Shown here one piece after another: positions 36,828 through 44,082 of a stretch of 64,000 nucleotides of DNA. Source of the stretch: Variovorax flavidus (GTDB lineage: Bacteria > Pseudomonadota > Gammaproteobacteria > Burkholderiales > Burkholderiaceae_C). The stretch's first letter is position 1; each line of letters starts with the position of its first letter. The stretch covers positions 1 through 64,000 of the forward strand of contig NZ_JASZYE010000008.1 in the NCBI RefSeq assembly GCF_030317145.1, written 5' to 3'. The notes below the pieces were generated by a model that saw only the letters and a list, made by a program, of their open reading frames with translations, had not been told where the DNA came from and ran no database searches. The translations under genes were made by a program, and so were the position numbers.

Positions 36828-37775
36828 GTGGGCTCCATCGACCGGCAGGACAGCACGCCCCAGTTGCTCAACCGCCTGCGCATGCGGCAGATCGCATTGA
36901 TCCTCGCGATCGAGGAGCGGCGCACCTTGCGGGGTGCGGCAAGCCAGTTGGGGATGACGCAGCCCGCGGCCACCAAGATGCTGCATGAACTGGAGAACGC
37001 ATTGGGCCAGCCGCTTTTCGAGCGCGTCGGCCGCGGTCTCCAGCTCAATGCCGCGGGCGAGCGTGTGACGGGCTACTTCCGCAGCATCCGCGGCAGCATG
37101 GAGGCGCTGAATCGCGAACTGGGCGAGCTGCGGCTAGGCAGCGCGGGCAAGTTCTCGGTCGGCAGCATCATGGCGGCCTCGCCCGGGCGCCTGACCGATG
37201 CCATCGTCGGGCTCAAGGCCGCGTTTCCATTGCTGTCGATCCAGGTCGCCGTCGACACCAGCGACCGGCTGCTCGCGCAACTGCGCGAGGGCGTGCTGGA
37301 GTTGGTCATCGGCCGGCTCGTCGGGCATCCCGGCATCGAGTGCACCTTTCGCGCGATCGACGATGAAGCGCTGGCCGTGGTGGTCGGGAACGAGCATCCA
37401 CTCGCGCGCAAGCGGCGTGTCGAGTTCGAGGAGCTGCTCGACTACCCATGGATCCTGCAGCCCACGGGAAGCCCGATGCGCGACGTGATCGAGCGGGAGT
37501 TCCGCGACCACCACGCGCAATTGCCCAAGGGGCTGGTGGAAACCGGCTCCATCCTGACGTCGATCAACCTGATCCGGCAGTCGCTGCTGGTGGCGGTCAT
37601 CCCGGAGACGGTGGCGCGACGCGATGCCGAGCATGGCGTGCTGCGCATCGTCGCCTACCGGATGAAGCAGAAGCTGGAGACCTACGGCAGCCTGGTTCCC
37701 AAGGACCGTCCCTTGAGCAAGCCCGCCGAGCACTTTCTCGCGCTGTTGCACGCGAATCGCAAGACTGTGCGCTAG
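36828..37775 (+). CDS. LysR family transcriptional regulator (GbpR-like)
   Basis: A 315-residue LysR regulator. The helix-turn-helix covers about residues 15-75 (MRQIALILAIEERRTLRGAA, SQLGMTQPAATKMLHELE). The effector domain runs from about 100 to 300 and has the GSIMAASPGRL and TSDRLLAQLREGVLELVIGR segments seen in GbpR/PcaQ-type members, which sense sugars or hydroxy acids. The start is GTG at 36828, fixed by GGAGGT eight bases upstream. It is divergent from the Bug-PdxA-dehydratase-DapA operon and probably activates it in response to the imported acid. Confidence 0.9.
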   Translation: MGSIDRQDSTPQLLNRLRMRQIALILAIEERRTLRGAASQLGMTQPAATKMLHELENALGQPLFERVGRGLQLNAAGERVTGYFRSIRGSMEALNRELGELRLGSAGKFSVGSIMAASPGRLTDAIVGLKAAFPLLSIQVAVDTSDRLLAQLREGVLELVIGRLVGHPGIECTFRAIDDEALAVVVGNEHPLARKRRVEFEELLDYPWILQPTGSPMRDVIEREFRDHHAQLPKGLVETGSILTSINLIRQSLLVAVIPETVARRDAEHGVLRIVAYRMKQKLETYGSLVPKDRPLSKPAEHFLALLHANRKTVR

Positions 37776-37804
37776 CGCTGCACCGAAACGGCCGGGCACA
37801 ATAT

Positions 37805-37822
37805 GGATTTCGTATACCGGCT
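37805..37822. promoter_or_regulatory. Weak match to the GntR operator before its own gene
   Basis: The stretch contains the core CGTATACCGG. It shares the seven bases GTATACC, and 10 of 18 positions overall, with the strong sites at 41990 and 42059. It lies 38-55 bases before the GntR-type gene, a position that would allow autoregulation. Weak on its own. Confidence 0.35.
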
Positions 37823-37859
37823 GGTTTGCCGGTGAAGATCACGGGTCGCCGTTGGAGCA

Positions 37860-38555
37860 ATGGAAGCACTAAACACAGATGGCAAATTGGGCGAGCGCCA
37901 CGCGCCGCTCACGAAGCTTGTCTTGGCGGCACTGCGGGAGCGCATTCTGAGCGGGGCGCTCGCGCCGGGTGAAAGGCTGGTGGAAGGCCGCCTTTCCGAG
38001 GAACTGGGTGTCTCGCGGATGCCGGTGCGCGAGGCCTTGCGCGCCCTGGCGGCCGAAGGCATCGTGGCCATCGAGCCGCGGCGCGGCGCGACGGTGACGA
38101 CCTTCACGAAGGAACAGATCCAGGAGATGGTCGAGGTGCGCGCCACGCTGGAGGCGCTGAACGCCAAGCTGGCGGCGCGGCGCCACGACCCGGTGCAGAT
38201 CGCCAAGCTGGAGCGCATCCTGGCCGAAGGCTCGCAGCTCACCAGCGACGACGATCTGGCGCGCATTTCGGCGCTCAACCTCGACTTTCACGAAGCGCTG
38301 GGCAACGTCGCGGCCAATTCGGTGCTGCAGGAAATCATGCGTTCGCTGCGCGAGCGGACGGCGCTCTTCTTCACGGTGAACAACCGGGAACGCATGCACG
38401 CCAACTGGCAGGAACACGCCGCCATCCTGCGTGCCGTGGTGGCCGGCGACGCCGAACTGGCAGCGCTGCTCGCCGCGCGCCACGTCTACAGCGCGGCCGA
38501 GCTGCCTCCGGCGTTGCCGCCAGCCTCCCCTTCGGCGCCGGCAGAGTCCGCCTGA
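37860..38555 (+). CDS. GntR family regulator, FCD (FadR) subgroup
   Basis: A 231-residue regulator. The winged helix-turn-helix is at about 15-80 (LRERILSGALAPGERLVEGR, SEELGVSRMPVREALRALAA). The C-terminal all-helical FCD ligand domain keeps the metal-type residues in NLDFHEALG and the later NWQEHAAIL. FCD regulators such as UxuR and NanR recognise GGTATAC-type sites. Several such palindromes lie in the neighbouring oxygenase and ABC operons, so I infer this protein is their repressor. It converges on the ornithine-cyclodeaminase-like gene with only ten bases between stops. Effector unknown. Confidence 0.9.
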   Translation: MEALNTDGKLGERHAPLTKLVLAALRERILSGALAPGERLVEGRLSEELGVSRMPVREALRALAAEGIVAIEPRRGATVTTFTKEQIQEMVEVRATLEALNAKLAARRHDPVQIAKLERILAEGSQLTSDDDLARISALNLDFHEALGNVAANSVLQEIMRSLRERTALFFTVNNRERMHANWQEHAAILRAVVAGDAELAALLAARHVYSAAELPPALPPASPSAPAESA

Positions 38556-38565
38556 AGGCGCGGGC

Positions 38566-39480
38566 TCAGTGCCCGCCGAGGCGTTGCCAGGCGAGGCCCG
38601 CGAGCGCCACGTCCTCCAGGCCCACGCCGACCGACTTGTAGACCGTGATGTCGTCCAAGGTCCGGCGGCCACGCACCTGACCGGTGACGAGCTCGGCCAG
38701 TTCCACGATCTTTTCCTCGGGCAGTACGCCTTCCGCCGCCTGCACCAGCTCGCCGGCCTCGCGCAGTGACTGCGTCCGCCACTCGACCGCGACCAGCGCA
38801 GCGCGCGACAGTGCGACGTCGTCGAGTTCGCGCGTGTGCGGCAGGCTGGAGCCGATGGCGGCGACGAAGGAGCCCGGTGGCAGGCGTTCGCCCGCGAAGA
38901 GCGGCGTGGTGGCGCGCGATGCGGTGACCACGATGTCGGCGCCGTCCAGGGCCTCGTCGGCGGTGCACAGGCGCACCGGCGCACCGCATTGCGCGGCGAG
39001 GCTTTCGGCCAGGCCCGGAGCGGGGTTGCGTGTGCAGACGCGGATGCTTTCGAGCCTGAAAGCCGTCGCCATCTGCACCGCATGCGCCTGGCCTTGCGTG
39101 CCCGCACCGAACAGCGCCAGGTGCCGCGACTCGGGGCGCGCCAGATGCTGTGCCGCGATCACCGAGCAGGCGGCCGTGCGCAGCTTCGTGATGGCGCCGG
39201 CGTCGAAGGACGCCAGCGGCCGTCCGTCGTCGGTCGAGAACAGCAGGATGACGAACGAGAACTGTCCCTTGATCGTCGTGTAGACCTTCGCGCCTGCCAC
39301 GCCCTGCCCGGGGATGACGGCGCCCAGCGTCGAGAGCTTGACGCCGCCGGCCTCGGTGCGGATGCGTTCCTGCATCGCTGCCTCGTGCTGGCCGAAGCGC
39401 GCGAAGGCATCGCGCAGCACCTGTTGCGCATCGGCGGGCGAGACCAGCGCCTCGACCATGGAATCAGTGATGTGTTGCAT
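38566..39480 (-). CDS. Ornithine cyclodeaminase/mu-crystallin family protein
   Basis: A 304-residue NAD(P)-binding protein. The Rossmann motif is LALFGAGTQGQAHA, and KLRTAACSVIAAQHLARPES and the VEWRTQSLREAGEL region are usual for the family. Members act as ornithine cyclodeaminase, alanine dehydrogenase or ketimine/imine reductases. Given the diiron oxygenase operon, an imine or amino acid substrate is plausible (inference). It is the last gene of the leftward unit that begins with the haem-oxygenase-like gene, 21 bases after the TauE-like gene. Confidence 0.87.
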   Translation of the reverse strand: MQHITDSMVEALVSPADAQQVLRDAFARFGQHEAAMQERIRTEAGGVKLSTLGAVIPGQGVAGAKVYTTIKGQFSFVILLFSTDDGRPLASFDAGAITKLRTAACSVIAAQHLARPESRHLALFGAGTQGQAHAVQMATAFRLESIRVCTRNPAPGLAESLAAQCGAPVRLCTADEALDGADIVVTASRATTPLFAGERLPPGSFVAAIGSSLPHTRELDDVALSRAALVAVEWRTQSLREAGELVQAAEGVLPEEKIVELAELVTGQVRGRRTLDDITVYKSVGVGLEDVALAGLAWQRLGGH

Positions 39481-39501
39481 GACGGGGCTCCGTGAAAGGT
39501 G

Positions 39502-40251
39502 TCAGTAGCCGACGGCTTCGCGCACCAGCAAGGCCACGGCACCGAAGGCGGACAGCGCCAGCAGCAGCCCGCGCACCGCGCCCCGCGGCACCCGTTGGTT
39601 GAGGGGCCCCGAGAGCGCGAACCCCGCCGCCATCAACGGCAACAGCCAGGCGGTGAGCAGCAGTTCGTGCCGGCCGAAGCGCCCGACGCTCGCCAGCATA
39701 GCCACCGAGAAGGCGGCGCCGACGAAGAACACGCAACCCAGGGTCGCGCGCAGCCTCGGCGGCGGCAGGTACTGCATGACCAGCGCAAAGGGCGGCGCGC
39801 CCGCGGAGGTGATGGTGCCCATCAAGCCCGACGCGATGCCGGCACCGACCATGTTGCCGCGCGATGCGTCGATGCGGCGCCCGCTCAGGCTCAACGCCAC
39901 GCCCGCGAGGATGAAGATTGCGAACATCACGGTCAGCAGCTCGGCCGGCAGGAGCATCAGGCACACCGCGGCACCCAGCGTGCCCACCACGCGGCCTATG
40001 AGCGCCACGCCTGCCGCGCCCCAATCCACCTGATCCAGCTCGCGCAGCGCGGACATCAGTGCCAGCGGCCCGCCGAGCGCGAGCAGCGGCCCCGGTGCGA
40101 GCTCGGGATAGAACAAGGCCGCAATGGGCGCCGAGAACATCGCGAAACCGACACCGCCGATGCCCTGCAGGCAGGCGCCCACGAGCACCATCGCGGCCAT
40201 GCCGGCGTAGTGGGCCAGGCTCATGCCATCGGGCAGCAGCGAAGCGATCAT
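39502..40251 (-). CDS. TauE/SafE-family membrane exporter
   Basis: A 249-residue inner-membrane protein with about eight hydrophobic segments. It has the two-repeat layout of the TauE/SafE (DUF81) family, with the MVLVGACLQGIGGVGFAMFS opening and a matching GLMGTITSAGAPP turn in the second half. Members export sulfite, sulfoacetate or other organic anions. Its ATG overlaps the stop of the ferredoxin gene (ATGA), which chooses this start over a longer open frame. In this operon it may remove an acidic end product or import a co-substrate. Confidence 0.85.
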   Translation of the reverse strand: MIASLLPDGMSLAHYAGMAAMVLVGACLQGIGGVGFAMFSAPIAALFYPELAPGPLLALGGPLALMSALRELDQVDWGAAGVALIGRVVGTLGAAVCLMLLPAELLTVMFAIFILAGVALSLSGRRIDASRGNMVGAGIASGLMGTITSAGAPPFALVMQYLPPPRLRATLGCVFFVGAAFSVAMLASVGRFGRHELLLTAWLLPLMAAGFALSGPLNQRVPRGAVRGLLLALSAFGAVALLVREAVGY

Positions 40252-40547
40252 CTGGCGAGGACGCGCGGTTTCCAGGACACGGCGATGTCCCCGTTCACGA
40301 AGGTCTGGCAGGCCATGCGCCAGCCCTGCTTCAATTCGTCTTCGGAGAGGTGCTTCTTCTCCTTGGCCTTGACGGCATCGGTGTGCTCGACGCCCTTTTC
40401 GACGAGGCACTTGCAGGTGCCGCAGAGGCCGCCGCCGCACTTGAAGGGGATGCCGCCCTGTTCGCGCAGCGAGATGCGCAGCAGGTTGCCGCCTTCGGGC
40501 GCGGAGACGACCTTGGCGTTGTTGCTGATGAAGGTGATCTGGATCAT
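40248..40547 (-). CDS. [2Fe-2S] ferredoxin, second copy in the cluster
   Basis: A 99-residue plant-type ferredoxin. Cluster ligands are C37, C42 and C45 in FKCGGGLCGTCKC and C80 in GWRMACQ, the CX4CX2C...C pattern. Residues 56-72 are a Lys-rich loop that could face an electron partner. It is similar in length and design to the ferredoxin at 40873 but clearly diverged. It is coupled to the TauE-like gene by a four-base overlap. It probably carries electrons to or within the diiron oxygenase system encoded by the same operon. Confidence 0.9.
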   Translation of the reverse strand: MIQITFISNNAKVVSAPEGGNLLRISLREQGGIPFKCGGGLCGTCKCLVEKGVEHTDAVKAKEKKHLSEDELKQGWRMACQTFVNGDIAVSWKPRVLAR

Positions 40548-40565
40548 GAAGAGGCGAGGGGAAAT

Positions 40566-40859
40566 TCAGGTGGGCACCAGCACGACGTCGGCATCGCCTT
40601 CGTGCACTAGCTCGCGCAGGGCCTTGCGCGCGCGTTCAACGGTCGTGAACTTCTCGAAGAACTTGATGGGCACGTGGTTGACGGTTTCGGGAGGCACCTC
40701 GTCGATCACCGTGATGCGGCAGTCCGACACGACTTCCGCGATCACGAAGCGCGCCTTGCAGCGGCCGAAGAAGAGGTAGTCGGCCGACTCGACGCGCCGC
40801 AGGCCCTCGACGAGCTCGGTGCGGAACTGCCCGGGCTTGCTGGTCAATATCACGTACAT
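40566..40859 (-). CDS. Unknown 97-residue protein between two ferredoxin genes
   Basis: I do not recognise this family. The protein starts MYVILTSKPGQFRTELVEGL and has an alternating beta-alpha pattern: strands at about 2-6, 37-43, 47-53 and 92-96, and helices at about 11-22, 66-72 and 75-87. This could form a ferredoxin-like (beta-alpha-beta) sandwich. It has Cys34 and Cys47 only, so no iron-sulfur cluster of its own is expected. It lies 13 bases after the first ferredoxin and 18 bases before the second, in the same operon. A small coupling or effector subunit of the oxygenase is a natural guess, in the way such subunits accompany diiron monooxygenases. The frame is open further upstream but overlaps the ferredoxin. 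Confidence 0.72.
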   Translation of the reverse strand: MYVILTSKPGQFRTELVEGLRRVESADYLFFGRCKARFVIAEVVSDCRITVIDEVPPETVNHVPIKFFEKFTTVERARKALRELVHEGDADVVLVPT

Positions 40860-40872
40860 GGTGGGCGATGCT

Positions 40873-41178
40873 TCAGGCGGGCAGCGCGTCGTCCTGCGCC
40901 AGCTCGACGTCCTGCTGCACCCAGAGCTGGCAGGCCAGGCGCCAGCCCGCGTCGAGCCGCTCGCCGAGCTGCTTCTTCTCCTTCCAGTTCGGAGGAGGAA
41001 GATGCTCGGCGCCGGCCAGCACGCGACAGGCGCACTTCGAGCACTTGCCCATGCCGCACTCGTAGCGCAGGTGCGGGTAGGGAAACTGCTTGATGCCTGC
41101 GCGCACCACGAGGTTGGTGTTCTCCTTGACCTCGTCGCTGTAGACCTGGCCGCCTTTGTGGAAGGTGATGATGGGCAT
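40873..41178 (-). CDS. [2Fe-2S] ferredoxin, first copy in the cluster
   Basis: A 101-residue plant-type ferredoxin. Ligands are C41, C46 and C49 in YECGMGKCSKCACRV and C83 in GWRLACQ; C51 is an extra Cys close to the cluster. The central loop NWKEKKQLGERL is Lys-rich. It lies 34 bases after the haem-oxygenase-like gene. Two ferredoxins in one operon point to separate electron routes, or to one serving the oxygenase and the other serving a partner enzyme. Confidence 0.9.
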   Translation of the reverse strand: MPIITFHKGGQVYSDEVKENTNLVVRAGIKQFPYPHLRYECGMGKCSKCACRVLAGAEHLPPPNWKEKKQLGERLDAGWRLACQLWVQQDVELAQDDALPA

Positions 41179-41212
41179 GCGTGGCGGCTTGCAATTAGGA
41201 ATCGCTGGCCGT

Positions 41213-41944
41213 TCAGGCGGCTTCGAGCGCCGGCTGCTTCGTGCCTTCGATCGCCACGTAGTCGTGGTACAGCGCCGTCGTGTAGAGCAGGCGCATCTGG
41301 GCGCCGACCTCGCAGATCTTCAGGCAGCGCTGCTGCAGCTCGACCGTGGTGGCGTGCTCCAGCACGATCTGGTAGCCGCGCTCGCCGTGGATCTCGTCCG
41401 AGACGATGTGCAGGTCGAAGAACTCCACCTCCTCGTCCGTGAAGCCGTACTTCTCGCGCAGTGTGGGCGTCTGCTTGCGGTAGATCGAAGGCACCTGCGA
41501 CTCCAGCCCCACGACGAGGCCGGCGACGGCCACGATCGGGTCTTCGCGCATCGCGACCGCGTAGCACCAGCTTTGCAGGCCGCGCGTGGTGGGCGACATG
41601 TTGTCGGGGTCGGTCACGCGCTCGCGCGTGGTGCCGCAGGCTTCGGCGAAGCGGATCAGCAGGTCGGTGTGGCGGTCGCCGCCGATCTCTTCCTCGTACA
41701 TGTTGGCAAGCAGGAAGTCCTTGGCCTCGGTGTAGCGGTCGGGCATGCGTGCATACAGATAGCCCAGGTAGTCGGCGAAGGGGCCGACGTAGTGGTAATG
41801 GTTCTCCGCCCAGCGGGCGAGGTGCGCGCGGCTGAGCGTGCCGCCGGCCCAGGCCAGGCTGAACGGGGATGTGTTGGCGCTCTTGCCCTTGATGGCGTTT
41901 TCGAGGGCGGTACGGAATTCGTCACGGTTCATGAGGGCGGGCAT
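41213..41944 (-). CDS. Haem-oxygenase-like diiron oxidase (HDO superfamily)
   Basis: A 243-residue, all-helical protein of the PqqC/TenA/haem-oxygenase-like fold. The diiron ligand pattern known from UndA, SznF and CADD is complete: E85 and H92 (EX6H in YEEEIGGDRH), E148 in VVGLESQVP, and H179, D183, H186 (HX3DX2H in DLHIVSDEIHG). TenA and PqqC lack this set, so I call it an O2-activating diiron enzyme. Known members N-oxygenate amines or cleave C-C bonds; this substrate is unknown. AGGAG before the ATG at 41944 sets the start. It opens the leftward operon with two ferredoxins and faces the aldehyde dehydrogenase operon across paired operators. Confidence 0.85.
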   Translation of the reverse strand: MPALMNRDEFRTALENAIKGKSANTSPFSLAWAGGTLSRAHLARWAENHYHYVGPFADYLGYLYARMPDRYTEAKDFLLANMYEEEIGGDRHTDLLIRFAEACGTTRERVTDPDNMSPTTRGLQSWCYAVAMREDPIVAVAGLVVGLESQVPSIYRKQTPTLREKYGFTDEEVEFFDLHIVSDEIHGERGYQIVLEHATTVELQQRCLKICEVGAQMRLLYTTALYHDYVAIEGTKQPALEAA

Positions 41945-41989
41945 GCGGGCTCCTGGTCGGAAAGGTGATGGATTGGCGGCTGTTGTTAT

Positions 41990-42007
41990 GAATACTGTAT
42001 ACCAAAC
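41990..42007 (+). promoter_or_regulatory. Operator, left copy of a perfect inverted pair
   Basis: GAATACTGTATACCAAAC, whose core ATAC-T-GTAT is a near-palindrome and which also holds GTATAC. Its exact reverse complement lies at 42059-42076. It is 46 bases before the haem-oxygenase-like gene, overlapping the likely promoter. FCD-type GntR regulators (UxuR, NanR) bind GGTATAC-type sites, so the GntR protein at 37860 is the probable ligand. Confidence 0.72.
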
Positions 42008-42058
42008 ATCGTTGCGACTGCAAGCCATCCAGCAGGAGAGGTCGAATCTTGTTGTTTT

Positions 42059-42076
42059 GTTTGGTATACAGTATTC
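42059..42076 (-). promoter_or_regulatory. Operator, right copy of a perfect inverted pair
   Basis: GTTTGGTATACAGTATTC, identical over all 18 bases to the reverse complement of the site at 41990-42007. The two centres are 69 bases apart. It lies 32 bases before the aldehyde dehydrogenase ATG. The symmetrical layout suggests that one regulator blocks both divergent promoters, possibly by looping. Confidence 0.72.
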
Positions 42077-42107
42077 TCTGAAAAGACCTCATCGCACATC
42101 CCTCGAC

Positions 42108-43568
42108 ATGACCCACGCCTCATCGACCCCCTTCCAGAACCACATCGACGGAGCCTGGGTTTCCAGCTGCACCGATCGCACCTTCGACAACATCAACCCC
42201 GCCGACGCGCGGGAGATGGTGGGGCGCTTCCAGGCTTCGTCCGCCGACGATGCCAAAGCGGCCGTGGCGGCTGCTGCCGCTGCTTTCGACGGCTGGCGGA
42301 AGACGCCCGTGTCCCGGCGCGCCGCGATCCTCAACGCTGCCGCGCAATACCTGGAGGCCAACGCCGCCAGCTTTGCCGAGGAACTGACCCGCGAGGAGGG
42401 CAAGCCGCTGGCCCAGGCCCGCGACGAGATCCTGCGTTCGGCCCAGACGCTGCGCTTCTATGCGGTGGAGGGCCAGTCCTTCTCGGGCGAGACCTTCCCG
42501 CAGGACGACCCGGACATGGTGGTCTACAGCCAGCGCGAGCCTCTCGGCGTGGTGACGGTCATCAGCCCGTGGAACTTTCCGGTGTCGATCCCCGCGCGCA
42601 AGATCGCGCCGGCGCTGGTCACCGGCAACACCGTGGTGTTCAAGCCCTCGTCGGATGCACCGCTGTCGGGCCTTCGGCTGGCCGAGGCGCTGATCCAGGC
42701 CGGGCTGCCCAAGGGTGTTCTCAACTTCATCACGGGGCGCGCCTCGGAGGTCGGGCCGGTCATCACCGAGTCGCCTGCCGTGCGCGCCATCTCCTTCACC
42801 GGCTCGACGGCGGCGGGCGAGCAGATCCACCGCGCCGCCGCCATGACCACGCGCACGCAGATGGAGCTGGGCGGCAAGAACCCGCTGATCGTGATGGACG
42901 ATGCCGATCTCGACAAGGCAGTCGATCTCGTCATCAAGGGCGGCCTGTCGCTCAGCGGCCAGGCCTGCACCGGCACGAGCCGGGTGCTCGTGATGAAGAA
43001 GATCAAGGCCGACTTCACCGACAGGCTGGTCGCCAGGGTGCGGACCCTCAAGATCGGCAGCGGCATGACGCCCGGCATGGACATCGGCCCCCTCGCCACC
43101 CGCAAGCAACTGGAGACGGTGCTCGGCTACATCGAGATCGGCAAGTCGGAGGCCACGTTGCTGTGCGGCGGCGAGCGGCTCGTCGACGGCGAATTCGCCC
43201 ATGGCTTCTATGTGACGCCGGCCATCTTCACCGGCGTGACGCAGCAGATGCGCATCGCGCGCGAGGAGATCTTCGGGCCCGTGATCGCGATCATCGAGGC
43301 CGACAGCTACGAGGACGCGATCGCCAAGGCCAACGACACCGAATACGGCTTGTCCGCAGCCATCGCCACTACCAGCCCGGTGCATGCGCACCGCTTCGCG
43401 CAGGACATCCAGTCGGGCACCGTGAAGATCAACCGCACCACCACCGGCAACCTGATCAACGCGCCTTTCGGCGGACTGAAGCGATCCAGCACCTCGACCT
43501 TCCGCGAGTCGGGCCGCACCGGGCTCGAGTTCTATACGCAGATCAAGACCGTCTACCGCGGCTGCTGA
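42108..43568 (+). CDS. NAD(P)-dependent aldehyde dehydrogenase
   Basis: A 486-residue ALDH superfamily enzyme that oxidises an aldehyde to an acid. The NAD site is ISFTGSTAAGEQIH, the catalytic Glu is in MELGGKNPLIV, the catalytic Cys in SGQACTGTSRV, and the C-terminal GGLKRSSTSTFRESG segment resembles succinate- and ketoglutarate-semialdehyde dehydrogenases. The frame is open 90 codons further upstream, but that covers the operator region and the divergent gene, so the ATG at 42108 is used; its Shine-Dalgarno is weak. It leads the rightward operon opposite the diiron oxygenase and should oxidise the aldehyde that pathway releases (inference). Confidence 0.92.
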   Translation: MTHASSTPFQNHIDGAWVSSCTDRTFDNINPADAREMVGRFQASSADDAKAAVAAAAAAFDGWRKTPVSRRAAILNAAAQYLEANAASFAEELTREEGKPLAQARDEILRSAQTLRFYAVEGQSFSGETFPQDDPDMVVYSQREPLGVVTVISPWNFPVSIPARKIAPALVTGNTVVFKPSSDAPLSGLRLAEALIQAGLPKGVLNFITGRASEVGPVITESPAVRAISFTGSTAAGEQIHRAAAMTTRTQMELGGKNPLIVMDDADLDKAVDLVIKGGLSLSGQACTGTSRVLVMKKIKADFTDRLVARVRTLKIGSGMTPGMDIGPLATRKQLETVLGYIEIGKSEATLLCGGERLVDGEFAHGFYVTPAIFTGVTQQMRIAREEIFGPVIAIIEADSYEDAIAKANDTEYGLSAAIATTSPVHAHRFAQDIQSGTVKINRTTTGNLINAPFGGLKRSSTSTFRESGRTGLEFYTQIKTVYRGC

Positions 43569-43598
43569 TCCTCTCCTTTCCTCTCGCAGAGATACCTC

Positions 43599-44078
43599 AT
43601 GAAAACCGCACTCAAGCTCGAACTCGAAGAAGCCCGCCTGATGATCGCCGCCGCCATCCGCAAGGCGGAAGAAATCGGCGTGCTCGAAACCATCTGCATC
43701 GTCGACGACGGCGGCTATCCGATCGCCATGGACCGCATGAACGGCGCCCGCATCACCGGCCCGCAGATCGCATGGAACAAGGCCTTCACGGCTGCCGGCC
43801 ACAAGCGGTCGACGCACCTCTTCAACACCCTGCCCAACGGCCCCGCATTGCCGGGCAACGAGGCCTTCGGCATCCAGTGGAGCTTCGAGGGCAAGTTCGC
43901 CGTCTTCGTCGGCGGCTTCCCGATCGTGGTCGACGGCAGCGTCATCGGCGGCGTCGGGCTGTCGGGCGGCAATGGCGAGCAGGACACGAAATGCGGCGTG
44001 GCCGCGCTGCAGGCCCTGCACGAGTTCCTCGAAGCCAAGGGCCATGCGGTGCTGGTCGAGGCCGACATCAAGAAGTAA
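43599..44078 (+). CDS. GlcG/HbpS-family protein
   Basis: A 159-residue protein of the haem-degrading/GlcG (DUF336) family. LEEARLMIAAAIRKAEEIGV, ICIVDDGGYPIAMDRMNGA and the GGFPIVVDGSVIGGVGLSGG strand-turn are typical. Family members sit in many aldehyde and diol catabolic operons; HbpS binds haem or iron, PduO-like relatives bind cofactors, and many have no known activity. Here it lies between the aldehyde dehydrogenase and the ferredoxin reductase. A role in iron or cofactor handling for the diiron enzyme is possible but unproven. Confidence 0.85.
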   Translation: MKTALKLELEEARLMIAAAIRKAEEIGVLETICIVDDGGYPIAMDRMNGARITGPQIAWNKAFTAAGHKRSTHLFNTLPNGPALPGNEAFGIQWSFEGKFAVFVGGFPIVVDGSVIGGVGLSGGNGEQDTKCGVAALQALHEFLEAKGHAVLVEADIKK

Positions 44079-44082
44079 GGCG

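Noticed and set aside
41213..41944. Calling the HDO protein a TenA thiaminase or PqqC
   Set aside because: Those lack the EX6H...E...HX3DX2H iron ligand set, which is complete here, and no thiamine or PQQ genes are nearby.
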